From contig NZ_WNDO01000018.1 of the NCBI RefSeq assembly GCF_009912395.1, positions 47,705-111,704 on the forward strand: DNA of 64,000 nucleotides, written 5' to 3'. Shown here piece by piece: positions 10,149 through 19,781 of this stretch. The DNA comes from Luteibacter sp. (GTDB taxonomy: Bacteria; Pseudomonadota; Gammaproteobacteria; Xanthomonadales; Rhodanobacteraceae). The notes below the pieces were generated by a model. That model ran no database searches, was not told the DNA's origin, and worked only from the letters and a program-made list of their open reading frames with translations. The translations under genes were made by a program, and so were the position numbers. Position 1 is the first letter of the stretch. Each line of letters opens with the position of its first letter.

Positions 10149-11000
10149 ATGAAGCTGTGGTCATTGACCGGCAACTCGCAACGCCTCGACGGCGGCGCCA
10201 TGTTCGGCAACGCGCCGCACGCGATGTGGACGCGCTGGATTGAGCCCGACGAGCAGAATCGCATTCCGCTCGCCTGCCGCTGCCTGCTGGTGAAGAACCT
10301 CGACGGGCATAACGTGCTGTTCGAAACCGGCATCGGTGCGTTCTTCGAGCCGGCCCTGCGCGAGCGCTACGGCGTGGTGGAAGATCGCCACGTGCTACTC
10401 GAATCGCTCGCGCATGCGGGGCTCACCCACGAAGATATCGACGCGGTGGTGCTCTCACACCTGCACTTCGACCACGCGGGTGGCCTGCTTGCCGCATGGG
10501 ACGAGGGCCATCCGCCGCGCCTGCTGTTTCCGAACGCACGCTACCTGGTGGGTGCGGAGCATTGGGAACGTGCGCGCCAGCCGCATCCACGCGACCGTGC
10601 GTCGTTCATTCCCGAGCTGGTTCCGTTGCTTGAAGCCAGCGGGCGTCTTGAGTTGGTGCGCGAGGGCGAAACATCGTCGCTGGGGCCTTCGGTTCGCTTC
10701 AGTTTCTCCGAGGGACATACGCCCGGCCTCATGCTGGCCGAGGTCGGCGGCGTGGCGTTCTGCGCCGACCTGATCCCCGGGCGACCCTGGGTGCACCTGC
10801 CGGTGACCATGGGTTACGACCGCTGGCCCGAAAAGCTCATCGACGAGAAGAAAGCCTTCCTCGACGACACGCTGGCGCGCGGTGTCCGGCTTTTCTTTAC
10901 GCACGATCACGGTTGCGCGCTGGCGTCGGTGACGCGCGACGACAAGGGGCGCTACGGCGCCACCGACATTCATGAAAGCCTGGTCGGCCTGGACGTCTGA
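10149..11000 (+). CDS. Metallo-beta-lactamase-fold hydrolase
   Basis: A 283-aa MBL-fold protein. It has the zinc motif HLHFDHAGG (residues about 104-112), then [13 protein letters not shown] and a C-terminal THDHG, which supply the remaining metal ligands. It resembles lactonase/quinolone-responsive-type MBL hydrolases, but the substrate is unknown. The ATG at 10149 is chosen because the TGAGG of the ggt stop region serves as ribosome site, implying coupling to ggt. Confidence 0.9.
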   Translation: MKLWSLTGNSQRLDGGAMFGNAPHAMWTRWIEPDEQNRIPLACRCLLVKNLDGHNVLFETGIGAFFEPALRERYGVVEDRHVLLESLAHAGLTHEDIDAVVLSHLHFDHAGGLLAAWDEGHPPRLLFPNARYLVGAEHWERARQPHPRDRASFIPELVPLLEASGRLELVREGETSSLGPSVRFSFSEGHTPGLMLAEVGGVAFCADLIPGRPWVHLPVTMGYDRWPEKLIDEKKAFLDDTLARGVRLFFTHDHGCALASVTRDDKGRYGATDIHESLVGLDV

Positions 11001-11011
11001 CCGGTAAAGCG

Positions 11012-12079
11012 ATGGGGCGGGGTAGCATGGTCTTCAGCAAGACGAAAACATACGGACGCCATTGGCGATCGCGCATGATGGGCCTGGGGCTCATCCTGAT
11101 CGCGTTGGCGTTATTGCTGTGGAATGAGCATCGGGCGATCGATTACGCCACCGCCCTGCAGAAGCAGGGCCCTGCGGTGCTCGACCTCGGCGACCAGGGA
11201 CGCCCTTCGGCGGGCCAGTACGGTTCGCTGACGCGTGTGAGTGGCCTGCCGAAGATCATCGACGCGCCACACGACAAGGAGTTCGGCGTCCGCGCCGATT
11301 CCCCGCTGCTGGTCCGCCATGTGGAAATGTTCCAGTGGCGCGAGATCACTGTCGGCGGTGAGACGCACTACGAACTGGACTGGGTGGATCGTCCCGTCGA
11401 TGCCGCGCGTTTCGCCAAGCCGGCAGGGCATGCCAATCCGGGCGCCTTTCCTATCCAGGGGCGGCAGTTCGAGGCGGGCGAGGTGAGGCTCGGCAACTTC
11501 CGGCTGTCCACGCCGATCATTCGTGCGTTTCCCGGACGGATGACGGTACCGCCGGACGAACAACACCTCCCGGCCAATTTTGCCGCCACCTTCCAGCGTG
11601 CCGGCGATTATCTGGTCACCAGCGGCAAGCCAGAGCATCCGCGCCTGGGCGATCTGCGGGTGAGCTGGGAGGCCGTGCCGCTCCAGTCGATGACCGTGCT
11701 GGCCCGCATCGATGGCGAATTGCTTGCGCCAGGCGAGGCACAGGGTACGAATCCCGGTTTCGAGGTGCAGGTGGGCGAACGTACCCTGCGCGATGTGCTA
11801 CCTGCCTTGCCTGAAGCGCCGACGGCCGTGATGACGTTACGGGTGCTCGCCGGCCTGCTGGCGTCCTTCGGTGTGTTGTTCCTCGCGGCCGGTAGCCGGG
11901 TGAAGGGAGACCCGCTGTTCGCGCTCGGCGTCGGTGCGGTCGTCGTCACCGCGACGGGTGGCTTGCTCTGGGTCACGCACGACGCCATGGCCAGCAGTGT
12001 ATGGGCCCTGATGGCGGTGTTGGGCGCGGGCCTCGCCATCTGGCGTATGCAGCAACGCCCCGCATCGGGAGGACACTGA
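11012..12079 (+). CDS. TMEM43-family membrane protein
   Basis: A 355-aa protein (350 aa if the ATG at 11027 is used; the GGGGCGGGG just before that ATG makes it plausible). One N-terminal membrane helix is followed by a large soluble domain. The domain contains YELDWVDRP, PAGHANPGAFPI and F.AGEVRLGNFRLS, the pattern of the TMEM43 (LUMA) family. Three hydrophobic helices occupy the C-terminal 90 residues. The bacterial role is unknown. It may form an operon with the MAPEG gene, which starts 3 bases later. Confidence 0.85.
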   Translation: MGRGSMVFSKTKTYGRHWRSRMMGLGLILIALALLLWNEHRAIDYATALQKQGPAVLDLGDQGRPSAGQYGSLTRVSGLPKIIDAPHDKEFGVRADSPLLVRHVEMFQWREITVGGETHYELDWVDRPVDAARFAKPAGHANPGAFPIQGRQFEAGEVRLGNFRLSTPIIRAFPGRMTVPPDEQHLPANFAATFQRAGDYLVTSGKPEHPRLGDLRVSWEAVPLQSMTVLARIDGELLAPGEAQGTNPGFEVQVGERTLRDVLPALPEAPTAVMTLRVLAGLLASFGVLFLAAGSRVKGDPLFALGVGAVVVTATGGLLWVTHDAMASSVWALMAVLGAGLAIWRMQQRPASGGH

Positions 12080-12082
12080 CCC

Positions 12083-12493
12083 ATGCGCATCACTGGACTT
12101 TACGCGGCGCTGTTCGCCTTGCTGGTCATCGGTCTCGCCCTGCGGGTGATGCTGTTGCGCCGTCGCAACGGGCTAGGCCTGGGCGATGGTGGCAACCGCA
12201 GCGTGGCGTGCGCGATTCGCGCCCACGGCAACGCGGCCGAATACGTTCCCCTGGCCCTGCTGCTGATGCTCGTGCTTGAGCTCAACCAGACCTGGCCCTG
12301 GCTGTTGCATGCCTTCGGCATCGTGTTGCTGTTGGCGCGCCTGTACCACGCGCAGGGCCTGTCGAAGACGCCGGGTTCCTCTCCAGGGCGCACGGTCGGC
12401 GCGGCGGCCACCCTGTTGGTGATCCTGGCGATGGCCCTGCTTCTGCTCTGGCAATACGTGGCGATCCATCTTTTGTTGCCAGGCCTGGCCTGA
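12083..12493 (+). CDS. MAPEG-family membrane protein
   Basis: A 136-aa four-helix membrane protein of the MAPEG (eicosanoid and glutathione metabolism) superfamily. The signature is RAHGNAAEYVPLALLLMLVLEL, with Asn and Glu as expected for the glutathione-binding region. It starts 3 bases after the TMEM43-like gene. Its presence near ggt is suggestive of thiol metabolism, but no link is proven. Confidence 0.88.
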   Translation: MRITGLYAALFALLVIGLALRVMLLRRRNGLGLGDGGNRSVACAIRAHGNAAEYVPLALLLMLVLELNQTWPWLLHAFGIVLLLARLYHAQGLSKTPGSSPGRTVGAAATLLVILAMALLLLWQYVAIHLLLPGLA

Positions 12494-12539
12494 TCCGCCC
12501 ACCGGTGCCGCTCCGCCGAGGCGGAGCAGCACCTTGCGA

Positions 12540-14156
12540 TCACAATTCCTGGTGGGCCGGATGCGTGGACGCATCGCCTGGTTCGCCCAGGACGCATTCG
12601 GTACGCGAGGTGGTGGGTGTTTCGCCGGTCAGCAAGTAATGCGCCGCATGGCGGGTCGCGCAAGCGGCCATGGGCTGGCCGAGGCTGTTATGGCCTTGCA
12701 GGCCTCGGGTGATCAGCAGGTGGCTGTTGGGAAGTTGTTCCGCGATGGCTTCGGCGGCGCCCATCGGGGTGGCCCAGTCGCTGCTGGCGTGCATCAACAT
12801 GATCGACGGCAGGCGTTTGAGTACATCGAACGACGGGCGCGGGTGCGCGACATGCGGCCACGCGGCGCAGATCAGGCTCATCACCGCATCGTTGCCTCGC
12901 GGTAGTGCGACCTGCGTGTCCATGAAGCGCACACCCCGGCGGATCTCGTCGGGAGAAGCGCGCCAGATGGAGTCGTTGCAGTAGACGGCGAACATGGCGG
13001 CGGTGCCTCCGTAGGGTACGGGGCGTGGCGATTCGTTGTCCTGGAACAGCGCACCCGCCAGGGCGAACGCGTCCTTGCGCATCTCGCGATCGATATCGTC
13101 CTGCTTATGGAAGGCATGCCTCATGAGGCGGTTGCGTAAGGCATCGAAGGATCGCTGGTCCTGGGGCATCGCTTGCCACTCGTCGGCGATGGCGAGCGCG
13201 GCGACGACATGTTCGGGAAACGAGATGGCCGGTGCCCAGAGGCGCCGCATGAACAAGGGCATGCCGATCAGCCTCTGGCGAATGGCCGGGCTGGAGGTTC
13301 CCAACCCATAGACCTCCGGCCGTTCGCTGGCGGGTTTGAGCGCGTCCGCGATCAGGGCGCGTTCGCGATAGATGTGCAGGCCGGCTTGCTGGAATAGCCA
13401 GCGTCGCTGGAAGTCGACGCTCGCGTCCAGCAACAGGCGACCGGTGTGTGCGGGATGCGTGGCGGCATACCAAGTGGCGACCCATGTGCCGTACGACGTG
13501 GCGTAGAAGTGCGCCGTGGAAAGGCCCATGGCGGCGCGTACGGCCTCGATATCCTCGACCTGGGCCTCGGTATGGATCAGCGCGGCCTTCGGTCCGCACG
13601 AGTGGGCGAAAGCGCGCGTATCGGCGACGAGCGTACGCCAGGCCTCGTCATCGTCGGGCGCGAGCAAGGCTTGCGAGGCGTTTTCTCCCGTGAAGGCGAC
13701 GCATTCCGGCCGGGTATCGTCCGTCAGGCCACGAGGTGTCACCGCGATGATGTCGTAGCGTTCGGCCAGACGGCGCAGGTCACCAAAGTTGGGGTCGGTG
13801 ATGTCGACCGCGTTCCAATGCTTCGCCATCGACAGCAGGTACGACATGGGATCCACGCCGGGACCGCCAGGGTGATAGAACACCGTGCCTTCGTATCGTT
13901 CCGGTTTCGCGGCGCGCACACGCAGGACGGGAAGTCGGACCTGTGGTGACGACACGGCGCCGCGGTCATGGGGTACCTGTATCCAGCCGCAGTCGATGCG
14001 CGCGAACAGGTCGGGATCCAGCGAGGTGCCTGTTCCCAGGGTGCAGCGGCCCCAGCTCAGGACAGGGGCGGGGGAAGAGGGGGGATTCGTCGTGGCGTCG
14101 ACGGAAAACGAGGCCATCGCCCCGAAGAGGGCGAAGGACAGAAGGCTTGGTTTCAT
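12540..14156 (-). CDS. Secreted alpha/beta hydrolase, S33 tripeptidyl-aminopeptidase type
   Basis: A 538-aa precursor with a signal peptide (MKPSLLSFALFGAMASFSVDA). It has the oxyanion segment YHPGGPG and the nucleophile region YATSYGTW (Ala replaces the first Gly of GxSxG). The C-terminal TAP-like domain has an Asp in HASSDWATP and a His in LQGHNSLG. These features fit secreted proline-iminopeptidase/tripeptidyl-aminopeptidase-like enzymes. The ATG at 14156 is chosen because it begins the signal peptide. Substrate unknown. Confidence 0.88.
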   Translation of the reverse strand: MKPSLLSFALFGAMASFSVDATTNPPSSPAPVLSWGRCTLGTGTSLDPDLFARIDCGWIQVPHDRGAVSSPQVRLPVLRVRAAKPERYEGTVFYHPGGPGVDPMSYLLSMAKHWNAVDITDPNFGDLRRLAERYDIIAVTPRGLTDDTRPECVAFTGENASQALLAPDDDEAWRTLVADTRAFAHSCGPKAALIHTEAQVEDIEAVRAAMGLSTAHFYATSYGTWVATWYAATHPAHTGRLLLDASVDFQRRWLFQQAGLHIYRERALIADALKPASERPEVYGLGTSSPAIRQRLIGMPLFMRRLWAPAISFPEHVVAALAIADEWQAMPQDQRSFDALRNRLMRHAFHKQDDIDREMRKDAFALAGALFQDNESPRPVPYGGTAAMFAVYCNDSIWRASPDEIRRGVRFMDTQVALPRGNDAVMSLICAAWPHVAHPRPSFDVLKRLPSIMLMHASSDWATPMGAAEAIAEQLPNSHLLITRGLQGHNSLGQPMAACATRHAAHYLLTGETPTTSRTECVLGEPGDASTHPAHQEL

Positions 14157-14300
14157 GTGCGCGCTCCATGCGTGATGGTGACCACCGCCGATCGCGGTGG
14201 TCGTCCAACGTAACGATGGAGCTGCCGTACGGCAGCAAGGCATGCGCGCCGGATGGCGTGGTGACTTGCCGCCGGACGCCGTGGTGCGGAGCCGCCGCGA

Positions 14301-15575
14301 TCAGCCTTCGGAGGTAGCTGAGCCGTCGGCGAAGGCGTAGACGTGGTCTGCCCAGCCAGTGGCTTCGTGGTAAATCGTCGCCATGGTTTGCAGGTGCTGC
14401 TCGTCGAGCTCGTTCTCGCCTTCCAGTTCGCCCTGTTCCCAGTGGCGGATCTGGTCGAGGATCGGGGCGAACGGACCGACGCCTTCCAGCAGCGCCTCGC
14501 GGATTTCCAGGGCAAGCGGCAGGTGTTCGAGCACGTAGGCCATGGACACGTTCATGAGCGTGTCCAGCAGCGAGAACAGGCCCGCGGTGAACGCCATCTC
14601 CTGCAGTTCGGGCTTCACGTTGCGGGCGAGCTTCTCGCACATGTGCGCGCGGATCAGCGCGAGGCGAAGCAGTTCCGGCGGACGCTCGTCCATGCCCGAG
14701 ACGGCCATGGTGAAAATCCAGTTGCGCATGCGGTTCACGCCGAAGAACACCGCCGCCTGTTCCACCGATTTCAGCTGGCGGGGCAGGGCGAAGTAGGCGG
14801 AGTTCACGCAGCCCAGGAGCTTGTAGCTGAGGATCGCGTCGTCGCGGACGATCTTGCCCAGTTCGACCGGGCCGTTGTTGTCGTCCTGCAATGCGCCCAT
14901 CAGGCGCAGCACGCCAAGCTTGCTGGGCGTGAGGCGCGGCATGTCCACGCGCTCCGGTCGCAGCAGGTACTTGCCCTGGAAACCGTCGACATCCTGATCG
15001 GCGTAGTCGACGAAGGTCTCGTGGGTGTCGATGCCGGTGACGATCACCTTGACGCCGAACGCGTGGACGTAGTCCATGTGCGCGCGCGCGGCCACCGGGT
15101 GACGATGGTCGACCGCCACCTTGGCGAACTGCACGATGCGCAGCAGGGCGTCGACGCCCGCGCGGCGCTCGGGGTCGGCCGGAAGGTTGAAGTCTTCCAG
15201 CATGAACAGGCAGCCCTGGCTCTTCAGTTCGCGAAGGCGGGTCAGCAGTTGGTCGTCGAGGCCCACGTCGGCGCTGATGCTCGCACCCATGCGCGCGTTA
15301 TGGCGCAGGATGTCGGCATGGGACAGAAGCAGGTCGCGCGACATGTGCAGGAACGCGCGGTTGTCGCGAACCAGGCGCTTCAGGCTGCCGTCCGCGATGG
15401 CGCTCAGCGTGGCCTGCGTATGCGCGTGCGCCGCGGCGTCGATATCGCTGCCGGCGGGGCGGGGAAAAATAAGCTCGTAGGCAAACAACGCCTGCTTGCG
15501 GTCGAGGATCGGGATACGAACGATGGGAAGGATTCCGTCGTCGTTCACCGCGTTCGGCTGGGGATTCGCTGCCAT
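14301..15575 (-). CDS. EAL-like/HDOD signalling protein
   Basis: A 424-aa protein with two parts. The N-terminal half (about residues 15-200) is a degenerate EAL-type domain: it has AYELIF, but the catalytic ExLxR and metal ligands expected of an active c-di-GMP phosphodiesterase are not evident. The C-terminal half (about 210-400) is an HDOD domain (LGKIVRDDAILSYKLLGCVNSAYF, then FTAGLFSLLDTLMN). This YuxH-type architecture is common in signal-transduction proteins. It is 63 bases downstream of flgN on the same strand and may be co-transcribed with flgM-flgN. Confidence 0.87.
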   Translation of the reverse strand: MAANPQPNAVNDDGILPIVRIPILDRKQALFAYELIFPRPAGSDIDAAAHAHTQATLSAIADGSLKRLVRDNRAFLHMSRDLLLSHADILRHNARMGASISADVGLDDQLLTRLRELKSQGCLFMLEDFNLPADPERRAGVDALLRIVQFAKVAVDHRHPVAARAHMDYVHAFGVKVIVTGIDTHETFVDYADQDVDGFQGKYLLRPERVDMPRLTPSKLGVLRLMGALQDDNNGPVELGKIVRDDAILSYKLLGCVNSAYFALPRQLKSVEQAAVFFGVNRMRNWIFTMAVSGMDERPPELLRLALIRAHMCEKLARNVKPELQEMAFTAGLFSLLDTLMNVSMAYVLEHLPLALEIREALLEGVGPFAPILDQIRHWEQGELEGENELDEQHLQTMATIYHEATGWADHVYAFADGSATSEG

Positions 15576-15638
15576 GGATCTGGGTCGTGCGCCGTTCGGT
15601 GATTGCTTGACGGAAGGATTATCGCTGTTTCGGTCGAC

Positions 15639-16082
15639 TCAAACCTGTGCAAGCGTCGCGGAACGGAGTTTTATCCGCGTCGATCCATCGGGTCCGTAGG
15701 TGGACCCGCCCGGCGTGTCGCCGGAGATGAGCGCGAGGGCTTGGCGTACGTGGCCCATGCGCTGGCCGACGATGCGGCCGTTGACCTCGTTGATCTGCCG
15801 GCATTCGAGCAGGCGATCGATCGTGTGCGACCAGCGCGGATCGTTGAGCGAGTCGACGTTGGCGGCGTCGCTCAGGTGGCGACGCTCGACGTCGAGCTTC
15901 TCGATGCGATCCAGCGACTGGCTTTTCGCCCGGCCTGCGGCTTCGAGGGACGATGCATCGGCCTGGTCGAGCGCCATGCGCTCGTCGATCAGGCTGGCGT
16001 GCAAGGTGTCCACTTCATGGGCGAGTTCGTCCATGACGGCGCGGAGGGCCGCGTCGAAGTCGGAGGCGGGCGAGTCGGTCAT
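15639..16082 (-). CDS. flgN: Flagellar export chaperone FlgN
   Basis: A 147-aa helical protein with the FlgN pattern: long amphipathic helices and a C-terminal segment containing ECRQINEVNGRIV. FlgN is the chaperone for the hook-filament junction proteins FlgK and FlgL. It overlaps flgM by 4 bases (ATGA), so the two are translationally coupled. Confidence 0.9.
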   Translation of the reverse strand: MTDSPASDFDAALRAVMDELAHEVDTLHASLIDERMALDQADASSLEAAGRAKSQSLDRIEKLDVERRHLSDAANVDSLNDPRWSHTIDRLLECRQINEVNGRIVGQRMGHVRQALALISGDTPGGSTYGPDGSTRIKLRSATLAQV

Positions 16083-16384
16083 ACCTTGCCGCCGAGCTGG
16101 CCTTCCATCGCAAGAAACTTGCTGGCGATCGCCTGCGAGTCGGGCTTGTAGGTGCCTTCGGCCAGCTTCGCGCGGATGGCTTCCACCTTGGCGGTGTCGA
16201 CGCCGTCACCGCGGCTGGCGGCGTCGAGCGCCTTGGCCGAGTCGGTGATCTTCACGCTGTCGTCGCTGGGACGGACACCGGTGGCGCCCTGGGCCTGCGC
16301 GGTCGAACCCGCCTGCGCGTTCTGCGAGCGCAGTTGCACCGGGGGCTGTTGCGGCTGGAGACCGGGTTTGATGGTGTTGGTCAT
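16079..16384 (-). CDS. flgM: Anti-sigma-28 factor FlgM
   Basis: A 101-aa protein. It has a disordered Gln/Pro/Ala-rich N-terminal half (the exported part) and a C-terminal FliA-binding region starting DSVKITDSAKAL and ending VDTAKVEAIRAKLAEGTYKPDSQAIASK in short helices. FlgM holds FliA inactive until it is exported through the completed hook. It is preceded by a full-consensus FliA promoter, giving negative feedback, and is followed by flgN. Confidence 0.95.
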   Translation of the reverse strand: MTNTIKPGLQPQQPPVQLRSQNAQAGSTAQAQGATGVRPSDDSVKITDSAKALDAASRGDGVDTAKVEAIRAKLAEGTYKPDSQAIASKFLAMEGQLGGKV

Positions 16385-16419
16385 GGGTGTTTCCTCGGAA
16401 CCTGTGTCCTGCGGAGAGC

Positions 16420-16446
16420 TTATCGGCGATCCGGAGGCAAACTTTA
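16420..16446 (-). promoter_or_regulatory. Sigma-28 (FliA) promoter of flgM-flgN
   Basis: Read on the minus strand: TAAAGTTT, an 11-base gap, then GCCGATAA. This is an exact match to the FliA consensus, 36 bases upstream of the flgM start codon. Confidence 0.92.
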
Positions 16447-16488
16447 ACGGGGGTCAGGCGGTGAAATGTGACGCGGTTGGGATTTTGT

Positions 16489-17187
16489 TCATGGCAGGAC
16501 GGTGACAACCCCCGGCCCGCGGACGACGGCATCGAGCACCTTGCCCGACGAGGCGTTGCGGACCCGCAGGCGCGAACCGGCGTCGCCGGCACCCATCGCC
16601 ACGCCATCGGCGCGGATGGTGACGCCGTCGACGTTGGCCTCCATGCTCACCGCGTCGCCTACCCGCACGGCCTGGCGGCCCGCGAGCATGCCGGGGGTGA
16701 GTACGGTGCCGGCGTTGAGCGGGCGGGTCAGCGAGCGGCCGTCCACCTGATCCAGTCCCGCGATGTAGCCGTAGGCGAGGGTGGCGACGTCGCGCTCCTC
16801 GCTGTGCACGTCGCTGGCGCCGATCCCGTCGCCTCGCGTAAGCGGACGGCTGGTGACCAGCACGTTGGTGAACATCTTGACCCGCACGGGCACGCGGACG
16901 GTCCAGCCACCCGGCACCGGGCAGCGCACGACCACGCTGACCCGCGCGCCGAGCGGGCGGTTGCCCGGCAGCGACGCCTCCAGCGGGGCGGCACAGTCGG
17001 CGAGCCGCAGGCGGCTGTCGAGCGAGTCGGCCTCGGCGGTCATGCGGGCGCCGGGCAGGGTACGGTTCTTCTGTAGCCAGGACACCGCCGTCGCGCGCAC
17101 GGTCTCCTGCGTCGTGGCCGCCGCGCCCTGGGTACAGGCGAAGGCGACGACGCAGACGAGCGCGCTGGACAGGCGGCGACCGATCAC
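16489..17187 (-). CDS. flgA: Flagellar P-ring assembly chaperone FlgA
   Basis: A 232-aa periplasmic chaperone for FlgI. Signal peptide about residues 1-23. The SAF-type beta-clip region includes RPLTRGDGI and the C-terminal ChapFlgA domain includes [11 protein letters not shown] and VRVRN-like strands. It overlaps the upstream chemoreceptor gene by 4 bases, so it is probably translated in coupling with it, an unusual partner for flgA. Confidence 0.93.
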   Translation of the reverse strand: MIGRRLSSALVCVVAFACTQGAAATTQETVRATAVSWLQKNRTLPGARMTAEADSLDSRLRLADCAAPLEASLPGNRPLGARVSVVVRCPVPGGWTVRVPVRVKMFTNVLVTSRPLTRGDGIGASDVHSEERDVATLAYGYIAGLDQVDGRSLTRPLNAGTVLTPGMLAGRQAVRVGDAVSMEANVDGVTIRADGVAMGAGDAGSRLRVRNASSGKVLDAVVRGPGVVTVLP

Positions 17188-18491
17188 GCGGCGCGCTCCC
17201 CGAGCGCCGACGACAGGCCCTGGACGATGGCGTCCAGTTCACGGGTAAGCGTCGGCACCATGTGCGAGGCGTCGGCATGACGTCCCTCGCCCAGGGTCAA
17301 CGCGTACTGCGAGGCCAGGGTCGAGAAGCGCTCGCCGGCGGTGCGGATCGCCTCGCCTGCGCCATCGCCACGGCGGGCGAGGAACTGGTCGATGCAACGG
17401 GTGAGCGGTGTGGTGTCGAGCCAGCGACGGTCGATACCGGCCGGGTCGCGGGCCGACAGCTCCAGCGCATAACGCAGGCCCTGGCTGGCTTCGCGGATCA
17501 TCTGGCTCAGCGTCGCCACGTCGAGTTCGCCCTCGGTCTCCAGGCGCGACAGGCACAGGCGATGGGCCAGCACGGCGGCGCGCGCGGCGGCGTCGGCCTG
17601 GCGGCGCGCCTCGTTGGACGTGCGGTTGAGGCCGGACTGCGCGGACTGCACGCCAGCGATGCGCTCGTGCATGTTGCCCATGCCGTCGCGGGCGGACTCG
17701 ATGCCGTCGCGAGCGGCGCGCACGGCGCCGTCCACGCGGCCCAGCGAGGCCTGCATGCCGGCAATGCCGGACTGGGTCTGTTCCAGGCGACGCAGGCTGT
17801 TCTGCACGGCTTCGTCGAGCTGGCCGGAGAATTCGCCCACGGCCTTGGTCACCTCATCGATCTCGGCGGTGGCCTGGGTCGTCTTTTCCGCGAGCTGCTT
17901 GACCTCGTCGGCGACCACCGCGAAGCCACGGCCGGCTTCGCCGGCGCGCGCGGCCTCGATGGCGGCGTTGAGCGCGACCAGGTTGGTCTGGTGCGCGATG
18001 TCCTGCACGGTCGCCGTGAGCTTGCGGATCGCGGTGAAGTATTCGGAGAACTGGGCGTGGTTGCGGCTCATGCCCGACAGGGCGCTGCGCAGCAGGCGCA
18101 GCTGGCCGTCGAGTTCGCCGGCGGTGGACTGCCCCTGCGTACCGGCGTCGGCCATGCCGCCCACGCCGGAGCGTGCCTGGTCGAGTGCCGTCGAAATCCT
18201 GGCGCCGGCTTCCGTCAAACGACCGGCGGCGTCACGTGCGCCTTCCACGGCGGAACCGAGGTCTTGCAGCGTCGCGCCGAGGGCCTGGGCGTTGGTCAGC
18301 ACCATGCCCTGCTGCTCGATGGCCTGGATGGTGGACGCCGGCGCGGTACGCGGCTCGGCGGGCTTGAGCAGGCCGCCCAGCGCGCTGGCGGCCGCCGGAT
18401 ACTGCGCTGCCAGCGCACGCACGCGCGCGGCATCGCCGCTGGCGGCAGCCTGGGCAAGAAGACGGACGTGCTGACTCCAGAGCAAGGACAT
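17184..18491 (-). CDS. Soluble methyl-accepting chemotaxis protein
   Basis: A 435-aa chemoreceptor without any membrane helix or periplasmic domain. The signalling tip ([20 protein letters not shown], then [18 protein letters not shown]) lies near residues 165-205. A Cys/Arg/Leu-rich helical extension of about 150 residues of unknown family follows the coiled coil. The ATG at 18491 is chosen because GGAAAAG precedes it and because the FliA -10 element ends at 18522, making the upstream ATG at 18509 nearly leaderless. The last codons overlap flgA. Confidence 0.9.
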   Translation of the reverse strand: MSLLWSQHVRLLAQAAASGDAARVRALAAQYPAAASALGGLLKPAEPRTAPASTIQAIEQQGMVLTNAQALGATLQDLGSAVEGARDAAGRLTEAGARISTALDQARSGVGGMADAGTQGQSTAGELDGQLRLLRSALSGMSRNHAQFSEYFTAIRKLTATVQDIAHQTNLVALNAAIEAARAGEAGRGFAVVADEVKQLAEKTTQATAEIDEVTKAVGEFSGQLDEAVQNSLRRLEQTQSGIAGMQASLGRVDGAVRAARDGIESARDGMGNMHERIAGVQSAQSGLNRTSNEARRQADAAARAAVLAHRLCLSRLETEGELDVATLSQMIREASQGLRYALELSARDPAGIDRRWLDTTPLTRCIDQFLARRGDGAGEAIRTAGERFSTLASQYALTLGEGRHADASHMVPTLTRELDAIVQGLSSALGERAA

Positions 18492-18521
18492 AGTGGTTCG
18501 CTTTTCCATAGGACGCCCACT

Positions 18522-18548
18522 ACATCGGTCGTGGGCCTTCGGACTTGA
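18522..18548 (-). promoter_or_regulatory. Sigma-28 promoter of the soluble chemoreceptor gene (and flgA)
   Basis: On the minus strand: TCAAGTCC, an 11-base gap, then ACCGATGT. It keeps the CAAG and CCGAT cores and the same gap as the other FliA sites here, and lies 31 bases upstream of the ATG. Confidence 0.7.
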
Positions 18549-18577
18549 GTCAAGCAATACCCATGCCATCCCTCGCC

Positions 18578-18654
18578 CTGTAGGAGTGCGCCTTGCGCGC
18601 CACCGGTTTTGGCGATGACGTATCACCGGTCGCGTGCAAGGCGCGCTCCTACAG
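18578..18654. repeat. REP-like inverted pair between the chemoreceptor gene and cheV
   Basis: CTGTAGGAG on the left and CTCCTACAG on the right enclose two GCGC-rich palindromic units in opposite orientation, separated by about 25 bases. The left unit has a T variant (GAGTGCGCC). It separates two divergent FliA promoters. Confidence 0.88.
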
Positions 18655-18655
18655 G

Positions 18656-18682
18656 TAAAGAACGGCGGACCCCGGCCGATAC
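18656..18682 (+). promoter_or_regulatory. Sigma-28 promoter of cheV
   Basis: TAAAGAAC, an 11-base gap, then GCCGATAC, 33 bases upstream of the cheV start. It begins directly at the end of the REP pair. Confidence 0.85.
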
Positions 18683-18715
18683 GGACCTGACCACATCGAA
18701 AGTCATCTTCACTCC

Positions 18716-19633
18716 ATGGCCCGACCGCTTCTCGACACCGTCGAAACCTTCACCCGCCTCGCGGGCCACAACCGTGTGGCCATGCTGCTGTTCCGGCTGG
18801 GCGACAGGCAGGCGTTCGGGATCAACGTGTTCAAGGTGCGCGAGGTGCTACGCCGGCCGCGCCTGGAGCGGATGCCGAGCATGCACGAGCTGGTCTCGGG
18901 CAGCTTCGACTATCGCGGTAACACCATCCCGGTCATCGACCTGGCGGCAGCGATGGGCTACCCGCCGTTGGCCAGCGTGGACAGCGCGCACCTGATCGTC
19001 ACCGAGTTCAACCGCTCGGTGCAGGGCTTCCTGGTGTCCGATGTGGACCGCATCGTTCATGTCGATGGTTCGCAGATGGCCGCGCCGCCGCCGGCCCTGG
19101 GCTATGGCTCCCGGGTGAATGCCGTGACCCGCCTCGACGGTGACCTCGTCGCCATCGTGGACGTGGAGCAAGTACTGGCGAGCGTCGACCCCCGCACCGT
19201 CGAGATCTCCGAGCGCGTGCAGAAGGCGGCCCATATCCAGCTGGCGGGAAACCGTCGCCTGCTGGTGGTGGACGACTCCCTCGTGGCCCGCAAGCAGCTG
19301 GTGGACCTGTTCCGCAAGCTCGACCTGGAATGCGTCGTGGCGAAGGACGGCAGCGAGGGCCTCGATTGCCTGCGCAGCCTGGCGATGGGGCCGGAAGAAG
19401 AACGCGTGGCGCTGGTGGTCTCCGACATCGAGATGCCCTCGATGGACGGCTACGCGCTCACCCGGGCGATCCGCGAAGACCCCCAACTGCGTCACCTGAA
19501 GGTGTTGCTGCACAGTTCCTTGAGTGGCGTCTTCAACGAGGCGATGGTGGCCCGCGTGGGGGCTGATCGCTTCATCGCCAAGTTCCAGCCCGACATTCTC
19601 GCCACGGCGGTGCTCGACCTCCTGCCGGCCTGA
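18716..19633 (+). CDS. cheV: Chemotaxis coupling/response protein CheV
   Basis: A 305-aa fusion of a CheW domain (about residues 20-165, with [12 protein letters not shown] and GNTIPVIDL) and a receiver domain (about 180-303). The receiver has the acidic pair VVDDS and phosphoacceptor Asp237 in [11 protein letters not shown]. CheV couples receptors to CheA and damps signalling when phosphorylated. It is a single gene with its own FliA promoter, followed by a hairpin and the flgB promoter. Confidence 0.95.
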   Translation: MARPLLDTVETFTRLAGHNRVAMLLFRLGDRQAFGINVFKVREVLRRPRLERMPSMHELVSGSFDYRGNTIPVIDLAAAMGYPPLASVDSAHLIVTEFNRSVQGFLVSDVDRIVHVDGSQMAAPPPALGYGSRVNAVTRLDGDLVAIVDVEQVLASVDPRTVEISERVQKAAHIQLAGNRRLLVVDDSLVARKQLVDLFRKLDLECVVAKDGSEGLDCLRSLAMGPEEERVALVVSDIEMPSMDGYALTRAIREDPQLRHLKVLLHSSLSGVFNEAMVARVGADRFIAKFQPDILATAVLDLLPA

Positions 19634-19696
19634 CGACGGCCGGCCGACGCCCGTCGGGCGTCGGAATTCCGGCGCCACCCCTTGTCGATCCCCTGA

Positions 19697-19718
19697 AAAC
19701 GGCGCCACGGCGCCGTTT
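19697..19718 (+). terminator. Possible terminator between cheV and flgB
   Basis: Inverted repeat AAACGGCGCC / GGCGCCGTTT with a 2-base loop (or 4 if the top pair opens), followed by only a short T-rich stretch. A second GC hairpin (CCGACGCC...GGCGTCGG) lies at 19644-19664. Confidence 0.55.
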
Positions 19719-19726
19719 GTCGTTCA

Positions 19727-19741
19727 TGGCACGCCTCTTGC
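19727..19741 (+). promoter_or_regulatory. Sigma-54 promoter of the flgB operon
   Basis: TGGCAC-N5-TTGC, a perfect match to the -24/-12 consensus, 41 bases upstream of flgB. It should be activated by FleQ, whose gene lies at 35 kb. Confidence 0.93.
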
Positions 19742-19781
19742 CTAAGCCTTCTGGCCAAGCCTAAAGAGAGGGCCCGAGCCC

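Noticed and set aside
15620..15655. A possible FliA site upstream of the EAL-like/HDOD gene
   Set aside because: The -10 GCGATAAT is fair, but no TAAA or TCAAG -35 lies 11 bases before it.
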